A DNA stretch of 64,000 bases, taken from positions 1,922,001-1,986,000 of the forward strand of contig NZ_CP034248.1 of NCBI RefSeq assembly GCF_003931855.1, read 5' to 3'. Under the pieces are notes generated by a model. That model worked only from the letters and a program-made list of their open reading frames with translations. It had not been told where the DNA came from and searched no databases. Within the stretch, counting starts at the first letter, position 1. Every line of letters starts with the position of its first letter. Origin of the DNA: Paenibacillus lentus. Its GTDB lineage: Bacteria > Bacillota > Bacilli > Paenibacillales > Paenibacillaceae. This document shows positions 52,929-60,892 of this stretch, piece by piece. The position numbers and the translations under genes are program-made.

Positions 52929-54122
52929 ATGAGTACCATACCTAAAATCGTTATTCTAGGAGCAGGTTATGGCGGCGTCTTGACGGCGCAGCGTTTACAA
53001 AAAGAATTAAATTATAACGAAGCCGATGTCACCCTGGTGAACCGTCATGATTATCATTATTTCACGACGCATCTGCATATGCCGGCAGCAGGAACGGATT
53101 CGATCGAGAATACGCGCGTACCGATCTCTAAGCTGATTGATGAATTCAAAATCGATCTGGTCAAATCGAATGTTCAGGAAATTCGCATTGCGGATAAGAA
53201 GGTTGTGCTTCAAGATGGCACATTGTCCTATGACTACCTTATTATAGCGCTTGGTGGCGAACCTGAATCCTTCGGCATACCGGGACTTGGTGAATACGCG
53301 ATGCCGATCCGCAGTATTAATTCGGTTCGTTTGATCCGTCAACATATTGAGTATCAGTTCGCACTGTACAAAACAGATGAGAGCCGTACAGATCGCCTGA
53401 ATTTCGTAGTAGGTGGCGCAGGCTTCAGCGGTATCGAGTTCGTTGCCGAGCTGGCCGACCGTGTGCCTGAATTGTGTAAGGCATATGATGTTGATCCTAA
53501 CCTGGTTAACGTCTATAACGTAGAAGCAGCTCCTACTGCATTGCCGGGCTTTGACCCTGAGCTGGTTGAATATGCCATGGATGTGCTTCGCAAGAAGGGC
53601 GTTCAATTCAAAATCGGCGTAGCGATTAAAGAATGTACTCCAGATGGAGTTATCCTTGCTACGGGCGAAGAGATCAAAGCAGCTACTGTCGTATGGACCG
53701 GAGGTATCCGCGGTAATCGCCTGATTGAGGCTGCCGGATTCGAAACCGCTCGCGGTCGGGTGAAGATCGACGAGTATCTGCGTGCGCCAGAGCATGACAA
53801 TGTATTTATTATCGGCGACAACTCGTTGATGTTTAACCCAGAAGGACGTCCGTACCCGCCAACAGCTCAAATTGCTATGCAGCAAGGTGTGACTTGTGCG
53901 CAGAACGTCGTCGCTTCTATCCGCGGTAAAGAGCTGAAGAAATTCGTGTTCAGCAACAAGGGTACCGTTGCTTCTCTTGGTAAAGGTGAAGCTGTTGCAT
54001 CTGCATTCGGCAAGACATACAAAGGCTGGGTCGCTGCTCAGTTGAAGAAGATAGTGGACATGCGTTATCTATTCATCATCGGCGGCATTCCGCTTGTCTT
54101 GAAGAAAGGCAGATTCTTTTAA
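52929..54122 (+). CDS. ndh: Type II NADH dehydrogenase
   Basis: The 397-residue membrane-associated flavoprotein oxidises NADH and reduces menaquinone without pumping protons. FAD motif ILGAGYGGVLTAQRL at 10-24, NAD motif VVGGAGFSGIEFVAEL, and FIIGDNSLM near the C-terminus, followed by the PPTAQIAMQQG quinone-site block. The C-terminal amphipathic segment MRYLFIIGGIPLVLKKGRFF (split) fits membrane anchoring. GGAGAAC precedes the ATG. A small gene follows with a one-base gap. Confidence 0.95.
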   Translation: MSTIPKIVILGAGYGGVLTAQRLQKELNYNEADVTLVNRHDYHYFTTHLHMPAAGTDSIENTRVPISKLIDEFKIDLVKSNVQEIRIADKKVVLQDGTLSYDYLIIALGGEPESFGIPGLGEYAMPIRSINSVRLIRQHIEYQFALYKTDESRTDRLNFVVGGAGFSGIEFVAELADRVPELCKAYDVDPNLVNVYNVEAAPTALPGFDPELVEYAMDVLRKKGVQFKIGVAIKECTPDGVILATGEEIKAATVVWTGGIRGNRLIEAAGFETARGRVKIDEYLRAPEHDNVFIIGDNSLMFNPEGRPYPPTAQIAMQQGVTCAQNVVASIRGKELKKFVFSNKGTVASLGKGEAVASAFGKTYKGWVAAQLKKIVDMRYLFIIGGIPLVLKKGRFF

Positions 54123-54123
54123 A

Positions 54124-54366
54124 ATGCGCCATTGCAGTGTTCAGGTACGAGGTCTGTTGACGCGGGATGAGCTTGACAGATACAATGCCTTGATGGAAGT
54201 AGGCTCTTATTTGGAGTCACAGCAGAAATATGATCTGGCTTACCATGTGCAAAAGGAAGTCGATATTCTCATTCTTCCGGCGATCGAAAGATTGAAGGAG
54301 AAGGGAAGAGCCCGTGACCGCGCGACGGCAGAGTTTCTGGAATCGTTGCGGGACGAAGAGGAATAA
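54124..54366 (+). CDS. Small helical protein cotranscribed with ndh, unknown
   Basis: The 80-residue, charged and probably coiled-coil protein (RDELDRYNALMEVGSYLESQ; LPAIERLKEKGRARDRATAE) starts one base after the ndh stop with no separate ribosome site, implying coupling. No domain recognised. It ends before a strong terminator, so it belongs to the ndh operon. Confidence 0.65.
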   Translation: MRHCSVQVRGLLTRDELDRYNALMEVGSYLESQQKYDLAYHVQKEVDILILPAIERLKEKGRARDRATAEFLESLRDEEE

Positions 54367-54385
54367 TATTAATATAAATAGGGCA

Positions 54386-54422
54386 GGGGTGTTCCAGTAT
54401 GATTCTGGAACACCCCTTATTG
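54386..54422 (+). terminator. Terminator after the ndh operon
   Basis: GGGGTGTTCCAG (54386-54397) pairs perfectly with CTGGAACACCCC (54405-54416), followed by TTATTGT. Confidence 0.8.
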
Positions 54423-54442
54423 TATATTGCGATGAATTTGAG

Positions 54443-55189
54443 TTATAGCCTCAGCATCTCTTCAAAGAGCTGTTCGTTCAACAGATTGCCGACGTAGAAG
54501 GAGCCAAATTCGCCAAAGCGGGCGCTGACTTCATCAAAGCGCATTTCATAGACTAGTTTCTTAAAGTGCAGGGCATCATCCGAGAACAGGGTAACGCCCC
54601 ATTCCCAATCATCGAGCCCCACGGAGCCTGTGATAATCTGCTTCACTTTGCCTGCGTAGCTGCGACCGATCAGACCATGGCTACGCATCATAGCGCGGCG
54701 GTCATCCATGGACAGCATGTACCAGTTATCGCTTAGATCCCGCTTCTTATTCATCGGGTAGAAGCAGATATGTTTCGATTTCGGTAAAATCGGTTGGAGT
54801 CTAGCCATGACCTCTGGATTGGCTTTAGGATCCCCATCTCCCGAAGCTAAGTAGTTGCTCAGTTCTACGACGCTGACGTAAGAATACGACTTCACAGTGT
54901 ATTTCGCGAAGGTTGTTTTATTGAAGGCGTTTTCGAGTGCATTGAGCTCTTCTAACGTTTCACGCAGATGCATGAATACAAAATCGGCTTTCTGCCCTAC
55001 GATGGAGTATACCGCTGTGCTGCCATTCTTGGCTTCCTCCACACTGCTCCATTCTTGGAGGCAGGCATGAAGCTCCTCCAAAGCGACGGCACGCTCTTCA
55101 TCGTCAGCTGCTCTCCAGGCAGTCCAGTTCATAGAGCGGAAATCATGCAGGGCATACCAGCCCTCCAGTGTTAAAGCTGCTTCATTCAT
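54443..55189 (-). CDS. hemQ: Coproheme decarboxylase
   Basis: The 248-residue chlorite-dismutase-family protein has the conserved YPMNKKRD loop, the heme-ligand His in [13 protein letters not shown] and the catalytic Tyr in [13 protein letters not shown]. It decarboxylates coproheme III to protoheme in the coproporphyrin-dependent pathway of Gram-positive bacteria. The ATG lies behind AGGAGTG. Its neighbours are ndh and yuiB, so respiration and heme genes cluster here; hemEHY are not in the window. Confidence 0.95.
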   Translation of the reverse strand: MNEAALTLEGWYALHDFRSMNWTAWRAADDEERAVALEELHACLQEWSSVEEAKNGSTAVYSIVGQKADFVFMHLRETLEELNALENAFNKTTFAKYTVKSYSYVSVVELSNYLASGDGDPKANPEVMARLQPILPKSKHICFYPMNKKRDLSDNWYMLSMDDRRAMMRSHGLIGRSYAGKVKQIITGSVGLDDWEWGVTLFSDDALHFKKLVYEMRFDEVSARFGEFGSFYVGNLLNEQLFEEMLRL

Positions 55190-55393
55190 TTATATCACTC
55201 CTATGGTTTCCTATAATTACAAGAAATAATACGCTGATCCTATTGTATCCTATGGCTGACAAGCGGGCAAATCGATTCACAATCTATTCATTGAAAGTTC
55301 GTTGCTTCGCAACATTTTTTCTAGTAAACTTACTACTAGTGCCTTAAAGATGTGATCTAGCTTATAGAACTTGTTGAAGAGAGGTTGGGGGCA

Positions 55394-55687
55394 ATGGGTT
55401 GGCTAGTCGTACTGATATTGATGGTCCTTTTCTTTGTTATGATGTTTGGTATCGGATTTATTCTTAATATGCTGATGAAAACAACATGGTTTCCGGCTTA
55501 TGTTTTTATTATTGTCATTTTGCCAATTGTCGTATACTCGCTTTGGAACCATGAGCAGAGTTTCTGGTCGTATGTTGCTTCATATCGCCTCGTTGACTAT
55601 TTAACGGCTGTAGCCGGATTGCTCGGAGCTATCCTTAGTGGATGGACGATCCGCAAGCTGCGCCAGGGCGGGTACAAAATGTTCTAG
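55394..55687 (+). CDS. yuiB: YuiB family membrane protein
   Basis: The ~97-residue protein has three hydrophobic segments (LVVLILMVLFFVMMFGIGFIL; FPAYVFIIVILPIVVYSL; YLTAVAGLLGAILSGW) and a basic C-terminus, matching YuiB. Function unknown. In B. subtilis yuiB lies beside yumB/yumC, as here. ATG at 55394 follows GAGGTTGGGGGC; a TTG at 55385 is in the same frame. Confidence 0.8.
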   Translation: MGWLVVLILMVLFFVMMFGIGFILNMLMKTTWFPAYVFIIVILPIVVYSLWNHEQSFWSYVASYRLVDYLTAVAGLLGAILSGWTIRKLRQGGYKMF

Positions 55688-55726
55688 TCTGTAAAGAGGA
55701 TTTGAATAAAATATGTTGCAGTATAA

Positions 55727-55755
55727 TAAGCCCCGGGTTATTGCCTGGGGCTTAT
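55727..55755 (-). terminator. Terminator after sinR
   Basis: AAGCCCC and GGGGCTT form a stem whose right arm includes the sinR stop codon region; the minus-strand tail is ATTATAC. Confidence 0.6.
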
Positions 55756-56120
55756 GATTTGTTATTTTCCTGATTTGGATTCGGCGTTAGGCTTTGCTCG
55801 AGCTTCCATTTTTGAAAATCAAGGAAATTTTTGAACTCCTGTTTGCTGATCCCTGATTTCATTGCTTCCTGCACGAGGAGTGACCATTCCGGATCCAACA
55901 GATGCTCCGGGGACGAGTCTCCATACAGCAGCATGGGAATCGTTACATTTAAGGCGTCAGCGATTTTCTCGATGAATTGAATGGAAGGGTTGCTTTGTAT
56001 ATTTCGCTCGACGTTGCTTAAATAGGATTTAGCGACATCCGCTCTGTTCGCAAGCTCTGATAAGGATAGCCCCTGCTCCAGACGGAAATTCTGTATGCGC
56101 TCTCCAATGCGATCTGCCAT
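55752..56120 (-). CDS. sinR: SinR-type transcriptional repressor
   Basis: The 122-residue protein has an XRE-type HTH (IGERIQNFRLEQGLSLSELA; VAKSYLSNVERNIQSNPSIQF) and a Sin dimerisation domain (LDPEWSLLVQEAMKSGISKQ...FLDFQKWK) that aligns closely with SinR of B. subtilis. SinR represses matrix genes and is inactivated by binding SinI. Here it lies last in the tapA-like/sipW/tasA run, not next to sinI as in B. subtilis, and the candidate operators are at 58777-58794 and 58929-58946. Confidence 0.92.
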   Translation of the reverse strand: MADRIGERIQNFRLEQGLSLSELANRADVAKSYLSNVERNIQSNPSIQFIEKIADALNVTIPMLLYGDSSPEHLLDPEWSLLVQEAMKSGISKQEFKNFLDFQKWKLEQSLTPNPNQENNKS

Positions 56121-56251
56121 AAGGACGATGCCTCACTATCATAGTTGAAGATTTAGGATAAGTACGTAAATGTACATTAAATACCTTTAGGACATTATAT
56201 CAGAAGATGCAGTATGCAACAAAAGAAGGCGGGCTTAAAGCTGCAAAGAAG

Positions 56252-56287
56252 CAGACACCTCAATCCATAGCCGGATTAAGGTGTCTG
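56252..56287 (-). terminator. Hairpin between tasA-like gene and sinR
   Basis: CAGACACCT (56252-56260) pairs with AGGTGTCTG (56279-56287), with inner AATCC/GGATT. The minus-strand tail GCTTCTTTGC is T-poor, so read-through into sinR is plausible. Confidence 0.55.
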
Positions 56288-56301
56288 AAGAGGAAGCCAG
56301 G

Positions 56302-56895
56302 CTATTTGGCAGCGCCAGCTCCTTGCCTTGCTTCAAAAGTCCATTTCAGCTGTAGGGAATCTCCCTGGAATTGATTTTGATCCTCGTCATTGTCTACGAA
56401 TTCAAATTTAACAATGAGATTGTCCGAGGTTCCGGCTTTGAGCCCGCCCCGCTCCTCGAACCACTCCTGCCATTTATTTTCAACGGCATCCGGTGCCAGG
56501 GACTGCAAGTCATAAAGCGTCGTTTCATAGATAACGTCTTCCTGCTTATCGAGATTTGTCAGGAAGCTCACTTTGATATGTTTTCCGAAATCATCTGTAT
56601 TCTCGGGAGCGCCGACCTGATTAATGACGCTGTAGTTCGTGTGCAGGATTACTTTTTCGATATCCAGCGTACCCTTGTTTAGCAGCTTGAAGGTGCGAAT
56701 CCCAAAGTCGCCAGGTTTGATGTTATCGAGATTAATAATTGTCGTTGGCTCAGCGTTTAAATCGAGTGTCCCAGCGGCGAAGGTGCTTGTCGTCTCCACA
56801 GCGTCGCTAAAATAAGCAAATGTGCCTCCCCCGATCAAAGCCAGCCCCAATGCGGCTGTCATAATACCCAGACTCAAAGCTTTCTTTAATCCCAT
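56302..56895 (-). CDS. tasA: TasA/CalY (camelysin) family matrix protein
   Basis: The 197-residue precursor has a SipW-dependent-type signal: a hydrophobic stretch then GGGTFAYFSDAVETTSTFAAG. The mature beta-sandwich domain shows NIKPGDFGIRTFKLLNKGTL and EFVDNDEDQNQFQGDSLQLKWTFEA (split). TasA-type proteins assemble into extracellular fibres of the biofilm matrix; CalY relatives are cell-surface metallo-associated proteins. It directly follows sipW in the transcription direction. GGAGG precedes the ATG. TasA versus CalY cannot be separated here. Confidence 0.88.
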   Translation of the reverse strand: MGLKKALSLGIMTAALGLALIGGGTFAYFSDAVETTSTFAAGTLDLNAEPTTIINLDNIKPGDFGIRTFKLLNKGTLDIEKVILHTNYSVINQVGAPENTDDFGKHIKVSFLTNLDKQEDVIYETTLYDLQSLAPDAVENKWQEWFEERGGLKAGTSDNLIVKFEFVDNDEDQNQFQGDSLQLKWTFEARQGAGAAK

Positions 56896-57024
56896 ATCAA
56901 ACTCCTCCTTAAATGACTAATTTATTGCGACCTTATAGCTGGCATAAGGACAACAATTGTACGGACTTTCCAATAGCTGACTTTGCGGATCAAAGTTGAA
57001 TCGTAGCAGAGCATGAACCCGGCC

Positions 57025-57624
57025 TTAACCCGAGCCGTGGTCCGAACCGGAATTAGGACTTACTCGGTCATTAAGCTGCTGCTCTAGCCTGGAAATGAAT
57101 TTGCATATGGAAAAAGCTCCGTATAAGAAGAGAAGCAGCCCCGGAATGATGAGAAGGGCGATGCTGCCTGTCTTAGTGACGGCAAAGCTGATGAAGTACC
57201 CCGCATAGGGGATCGTAAAACCGGTATAAGCTCCAACAATATTAGCGGGGCTAACGAGGGCGCTGTCAGGAGCTTGATTGTTATCTCCTTGTGTGCGATA
57301 GAGAACGTTATTGTCTGCTTTATTCATCCTGACTTCGATGATACGATGGGTGATTAATCGATGCTTATCAGCTTGGAATGTGATGATGTCGCCGGTCTTG
57401 AAGCGGTTCCCTGACCCAATATCTGAAGTGGATATAGCTATGACTGATCCTGTACGAATAGCTGGTTCCATCGATCCAGATAATACCGTTTTAAGTTTAT
57501 ATCCGTAGAAGCTCGGTTCATCTCCGGTTATTTTGGCCACAAGGATTGAGCCGATGACAGCAACACAAAAAAGAAGGATGATGCAATACAATGCCTGAAC
57601 TGCTGTTTTCCATATTAGCCGCAT
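57025..57624 (-). CDS. sipW: Signal peptidase I, SipW type
   Basis: The 199-residue ER-type signal peptidase has an N-terminal membrane helix, the catalytic serine S51 in LSGSMEPAIRTG, and a His (THRIIEV) in place of the lysine of the prokaryotic type. A C-terminal membrane helix follows. In B. subtilis SipW processes TapA and TasA. It lies between the tapA-like and tasA-like genes, keeping the canonical operon order. Confidence 0.93.
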   Translation of the reverse strand: MRLIWKTAVQALYCIILLFCVAVIGSILVAKITGDEPSFYGYKLKTVLSGSMEPAIRTGSVIAISTSDIGSGNRFKTGDIITFQADKHRLITHRIIEVRMNKADNNVLYRTQGDNNQAPDSALVSPANIVGAYTGFTIPYAGYFISFAVTKTGSIALLIIPGLLLFLYGAFSICKFISRLEQQLNDRVSPNSGSDHGSG

Positions 57625-57646
57625 GATGATTACCTCCCATTTACTG

Positions 57647-58738
57647 CTACTCGTTTTGAAAGTGTGATTCCATCTCTTCCGTTACGTCGAGGTCTGATTC
57701 TGAAGCGGAATCTCTGTGATCAACACTGCCTGCCTCTGGGTCGGCAGCCTTTTTAATGTCGGTTAGTCGCGATTCGAGAACCTGTATTTCAGAGGAAATG
57801 GCTTGTTTTTGAGATTCTAGCGAGCTTTGTAAGTCATGATAGTATTGAAGCAGTTCTGGACTGGTTGCAAAGCCGGCTGCTTTACGTAGTGATCTGAAGT
57901 CTGAATCCCTTTGGCTTAACTGATTTGTGAGCGAATTCGGGACGTTCTGAATAGCGATCCCGGCATCATATACTTGTCGCAAGTATTCCATCAGATCAGT
58001 CATAGAAGCATAGAAAGAGGGGGATAACGGATTATCCTGATTTAAAAGGGTCTCCACTTCGTCCAATAAAGTACTCTGTGAAAATTTGGCACAGTTGGCG
58101 GGATTAAGCTGGATTTGTTGGATGACGTCGTTGAGATGGGAGGAGCCTGCTTCTAGCTCTTGCATTATCTTTTGGAGAAACAAGGTGTTGGTTGTGAGCC
58201 GCTCGTTAATGGCAATCATCGATTCTTGGGACAGAGTGATTTGAAGGGAGATGAATTCAGCTGCGCTTTCACGTTCGGATAAGTTGTAGGCATTGAAGGA
58301 ATCCATGTCCGCATTGCGGTAAGTGGCACTGGTTACATTTTCAAGGGAAGCTGCGGGTGCTATGGCTGTATTTGCGGGTGGGATGAACGGTTCATACGGT
58401 AGTGGTGTCGTTGGTGCTGGAGTAAAGGGGGGCGATGCTGAGACTTTTATTGTGCTGGCATTGAAGGAATGGAGCTGATTTTTGATAGCGCTTGCATTTT
58501 TGATGTGCATATGAACCTGGGATAGCCTTCCTTCGATTGCATCTGGAAAAATCCCACAGGTGCTGAATGTGACGGCAGCATCACTGGAGCTTGCAAACTC
58601 GCCATAAGTGATGCGGATTTGACCAGAGAGGTAGAAGAGAAGCACTGACAGGAGGAAAAGCATATTCAACAATGGCGTTCCTCGCGGCTTCCTCTGTTTT
58701 CGCAAATATTGAATGATGAAAGCTTTGGGACTGCGCAA
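57647..58738 (-). CDS. TapA-like matrix assembly protein candidate
   Basis: The ~363-residue protein has a basic N-terminus, one hydrophobic segment (TPLLNMLFLLSVLLFYLSG), then ITYGEFASSSDAAVTFSTCG, resembling the pre-TapA/SipW-substrate junction that also ends in Cys. A Pro/Thr-rich segment (~120-145) precedes a long coiled-coil-prone region and an acidic C-terminal tail. It occupies the tapA position upstream of sipW and tasA, but no detailed homology to TapA can be claimed. TTG at 58738 follows AAAGGAGGAGGC. Confidence 0.6.
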   Translation of the reverse strand: MRSPKAFIIQYLRKQRKPRGTPLLNMLFLLSVLLFYLSGQIRITYGEFASSSDAAVTFSTCGIFPDAIEGRLSQVHMHIKNASAIKNQLHSFNASTIKVSASPPFTPAPTTPLPYEPFIPPANTAIAPAASLENVTSATYRNADMDSFNAYNLSERESAAEFISLQITLSQESMIAINERLTTNTLFLQKIMQELEAGSSHLNDVIQQIQLNPANCAKFSQSTLLDEVETLLNQDNPLSPSFYASMTDLMEYLRQVYDAGIAIQNVPNSLTNQLSQRDSDFRSLRKAAGFATSPELLQYYHDLQSSLESQKQAISSEIQVLESRLTDIKKAADPEAGSVDHRDSASESDLDVTEEMESHFQNE

Positions 58739-58776
58739 GTAGCCTCCTCCTTTCTGAGTGAGCAAGATAGTATGTT

Positions 58777-58794
58777 TGTTCTCTATAAAGAACA
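58777..58794. promoter_or_regulatory. SinR-type palindromic operator 1
   Basis: TGTTCTCTATAAAGAACA: two GTTCTYT-like half-sites facing each other, 39 bases before the tapA-like start. Confidence 0.75.
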
Positions 58795-58868
58795 GTTGTT
58801 TAAATCTAATATAAGGGATTGCTGTATAAAAAGAAAATTGTTTAAGGCTTGAAAAAACCTGTATAACG

Positions 58869-58929
58869 AACGGATATAGTCTTTTTTCTTTATTTATCTT
58901 TAATATGCTTTGAATTTAACGGATATAGT
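58869..58929. repeat. 12-bp direct repeat in the sin/tas intergenic region
   Basis: AACGGATATAGT occurs at 58869-58880 and again at 58918-58929, 49 bases apart; the second copy abuts operator 2. Confidence 0.7.
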
Positions 58930-58946
58930 GTTCTTTTTAAGGAACA
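58929..58946. promoter_or_regulatory. SinR-type palindromic operator 2
   Basis: TGTTCTTTTTAAGGAACA: the same architecture as operator 1, 53 bases before the SinI-like start. Confidence 0.72.
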
Positions 58947-58998
58947 TTTAACTCGTTGCCTGTGGACAAAAAATCCATTCATCTTTAGGAGGAGATTG

Positions 58999-59259
58999 AT
59001 GATGAATAAGTCCGTTCAGGTTATTACTAGTGAGCGTTCAGTCAGCTCCGAGGCTGCGGAGTGGATCTATCTGCTGTCGATAGCCAAGGAATCGGGGATT
59101 CCGATCGAGACAGTTCGTTCATTCCTTCAGGGAAGAACGGCACACGAGTCGGAACTGGCTTCTCCCAAAAGTTTCTTTGCTAGCAGTAGCATTCTGGAAG
59201 AAGAGCAAGAAACATCGTCTCTCATGCTGGGAGAGTATATTTTTCGGCGAAATTTGTAG
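58999..59259 (+). CDS. SinI-like anti-repressor with C-terminal extension
   Basis: The 86-residue protein has a SinI core at residues ~20-45, EAAEWIYLLSIAKESGIPIE followed by TVRSFLQG, matching the SinI hook EWVELMVEAKEANISPEEIRKYL. The C-terminal ~40 residues (Ser/Glu-rich, ending FRRNL) have no counterpart in the 57-residue SinI. It is expected to bind SinR and release operators. AGGAGGAG precedes the ATG. It is divergent from the matrix operon and shares the palindrome-containing region. Confidence 0.75.
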   Translation: MMNKSVQVITSERSVSSEAAEWIYLLSIAKESGIPIETVRSFLQGRTAHESELASPKSFFASSSILEEEQETSSLMLGEYIFRRNL

Positions 59260-59343
59260 GGTATTCACGATTCAGGGAGATAGCTTTTGTGATAGAATAG
59301 AGAAAGTCTACACGGACGTGAGCTTGGAAGGAGCGAAGAAATC

Positions 59344-60870
59344 ATGCGCATGAACAATATGCTGCACTTTACCGAGAATCATCGTTACTGCGTATACCGC
59401 GACTTCGGCCTCAGTGCTGTCGACGGCAGAATGCTAAGTCTAATTTACCAGCCGATGGTCGGTGCGTTTGCCATCGGCTTTTATCGCCTGCTCGCTGAAC
59501 GAGTCTCTATAGAGCAAGTTGGGTACTCCTCGATCGAACAGCAGCGGGAGCTGTTTCTTACTTTGGGCGTCGAGCCGAGTGAGAAGGGGCGCAAATATTT
59601 AATCGAACAGGCATCTAAACTGGAGGCTGTCGGGCTTCTGCAGACAAGTCGGTTATATATACCGGAAAATGATGATTATATATACGAGTATGAATTGCAG
59701 GCGCCGTTATCTCCTGCTGATTTTTTCCGGACCCAGCATTTGACTCTGCTGCTTCGCGACAAGATTGGCAAGTTTGCTGTTCTATCTTTGCGTGAGCGCT
59801 TATTTTGCGAGGAACCGGCAGAATGGACTGGATTTAAGTACAATAGGGAGAATATTTCGGTACCTTTCTACGATATATTTGAATTGAACACGCATGCCAT
59901 AGATTATGAGCTGGAGCAGGCGATCGCTGAATCTTCCGTGGTCAGGCAGCCTGGCGTAATGCAAGGGTCAGAGGAAGAAGCGATCAATTATGCCGATATC
60001 ATTGTTCGTTTCCCACGCGAATCTGCAAACCGTTCCTATGTTGAGGCGCTTCGCTTTGATGTTGAGGGAATGGGAATCGTCAATTATGTAGCTCGTAAAT
60101 ATGAGCTCAGTGTTCAAGATTTATGCCGGCTGCTGGATGAGGATGGGGTATTTGGCTCGGATGGGAGCCTCCTGCTGGAGAGTTTGCAGCACAAAGCGAA
60201 TCTTCATTTCAGGCAGGGGAAACGACGCAAGGACGAGAGAGAAGTTGCCTATGCGAAAGTCGTAGCATTGCGTTCAACTGAATCGGGTGTTGAGGAAGGG
60301 CTGCCGGAAGAGGTGGCTGTGCAAATGGAATATTATGTGGACGTCCCTCCACAATTCCTCAGTAAATGCGATATTCATCAATACAACATGATGCTGCGCA
60401 ATGAGCCGTATACGCGGCTGTTAAAGACGTTTTTTCCGGGGGCGGTACCCGATAACTTGCTGGATATATTTGAGAAAATCGATTTGAATTATAAGCTGCC
60501 TGGCGAGGTTATCAATGTACTGATCCATTATTTGATGGAATTGCTCACATCAGGCGGGGAGCAGCGGATCAACCGCAATTTCGTGGACGCGATTGCTGCG
60601 AATATGCTGCTGAAGCGGATTGATACCTATGAGAAGGCCGTTCAATATATTCGTAATCAAACGAAGATCAGGAAAGAGAAGAATAATTCAGGAGCGTCCA
60701 AGCCGAGTGCTGGCCGTAGTCGAACTTACGGCAGGGCGGGAGTGGCCAAGCCGGACATTCCGATTGTGCAAAGCTCGGCTAATGAAGGCGAAGTATCGGA
60801 AGAGGAATTTGCCGAGCTGCTTAAGATGGCGGAGCAGATGCAGGCGAGCAAAAATAAAGGAAGTATGTAA
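59344..60870 (+). CDS. dnaB: Replication initiation and membrane attachment protein DnaB
   Basis: The 508-residue Firmicutes-type DnaB (not the helicase) contains two DnaD-like helical domains: an N-terminal winged-helix region (VDGRMLSLIYQPMVGAFAIG) and the C-terminal YNMMLRNEPYTRLLKTFFP...KLPGEVINVLIHYLME (split). It helps load the replicative helicase with DnaD and DnaI. The Lys/Ser-rich tail is typical. GAAGGAGCGAAG precedes the ATG. dnaI follows after 22 bases, the conserved order. Confidence 0.95.
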   Translation: MRMNNMLHFTENHRYCVYRDFGLSAVDGRMLSLIYQPMVGAFAIGFYRLLAERVSIEQVGYSSIEQQRELFLTLGVEPSEKGRKYLIEQASKLEAVGLLQTSRLYIPENDDYIYEYELQAPLSPADFFRTQHLTLLLRDKIGKFAVLSLRERLFCEEPAEWTGFKYNRENISVPFYDIFELNTHAIDYELEQAIAESSVVRQPGVMQGSEEEAINYADIIVRFPRESANRSYVEALRFDVEGMGIVNYVARKYELSVQDLCRLLDEDGVFGSDGSLLLESLQHKANLHFRQGKRRKDEREVAYAKVVALRSTESGVEEGLPEEVAVQMEYYVDVPPQFLSKCDIHQYNMMLRNEPYTRLLKTFFPGAVPDNLLDIFEKIDLNYKLPGEVINVLIHYLMELLTSGGEQRINRNFVDAIAANMLLKRIDTYEKAVQYIRNQTKIRKEKNNSGASKPSAGRSRTYGRAGVAKPDIPIVQSSANEGEVSEEEFAELLKMAEQMQASKNKGSM

Positions 60871-60892
60871 CTAGGAAGGTGAATGTTAGCTT

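Noticed and set aside
55300..55321. GTTGC-TTC-GCAAC hairpin followed by T run upstream of yuiB
   Set aside because: Only a five-base stem and no upstream plus-strand gene to terminate; insufficient to call a terminator or attenuator.
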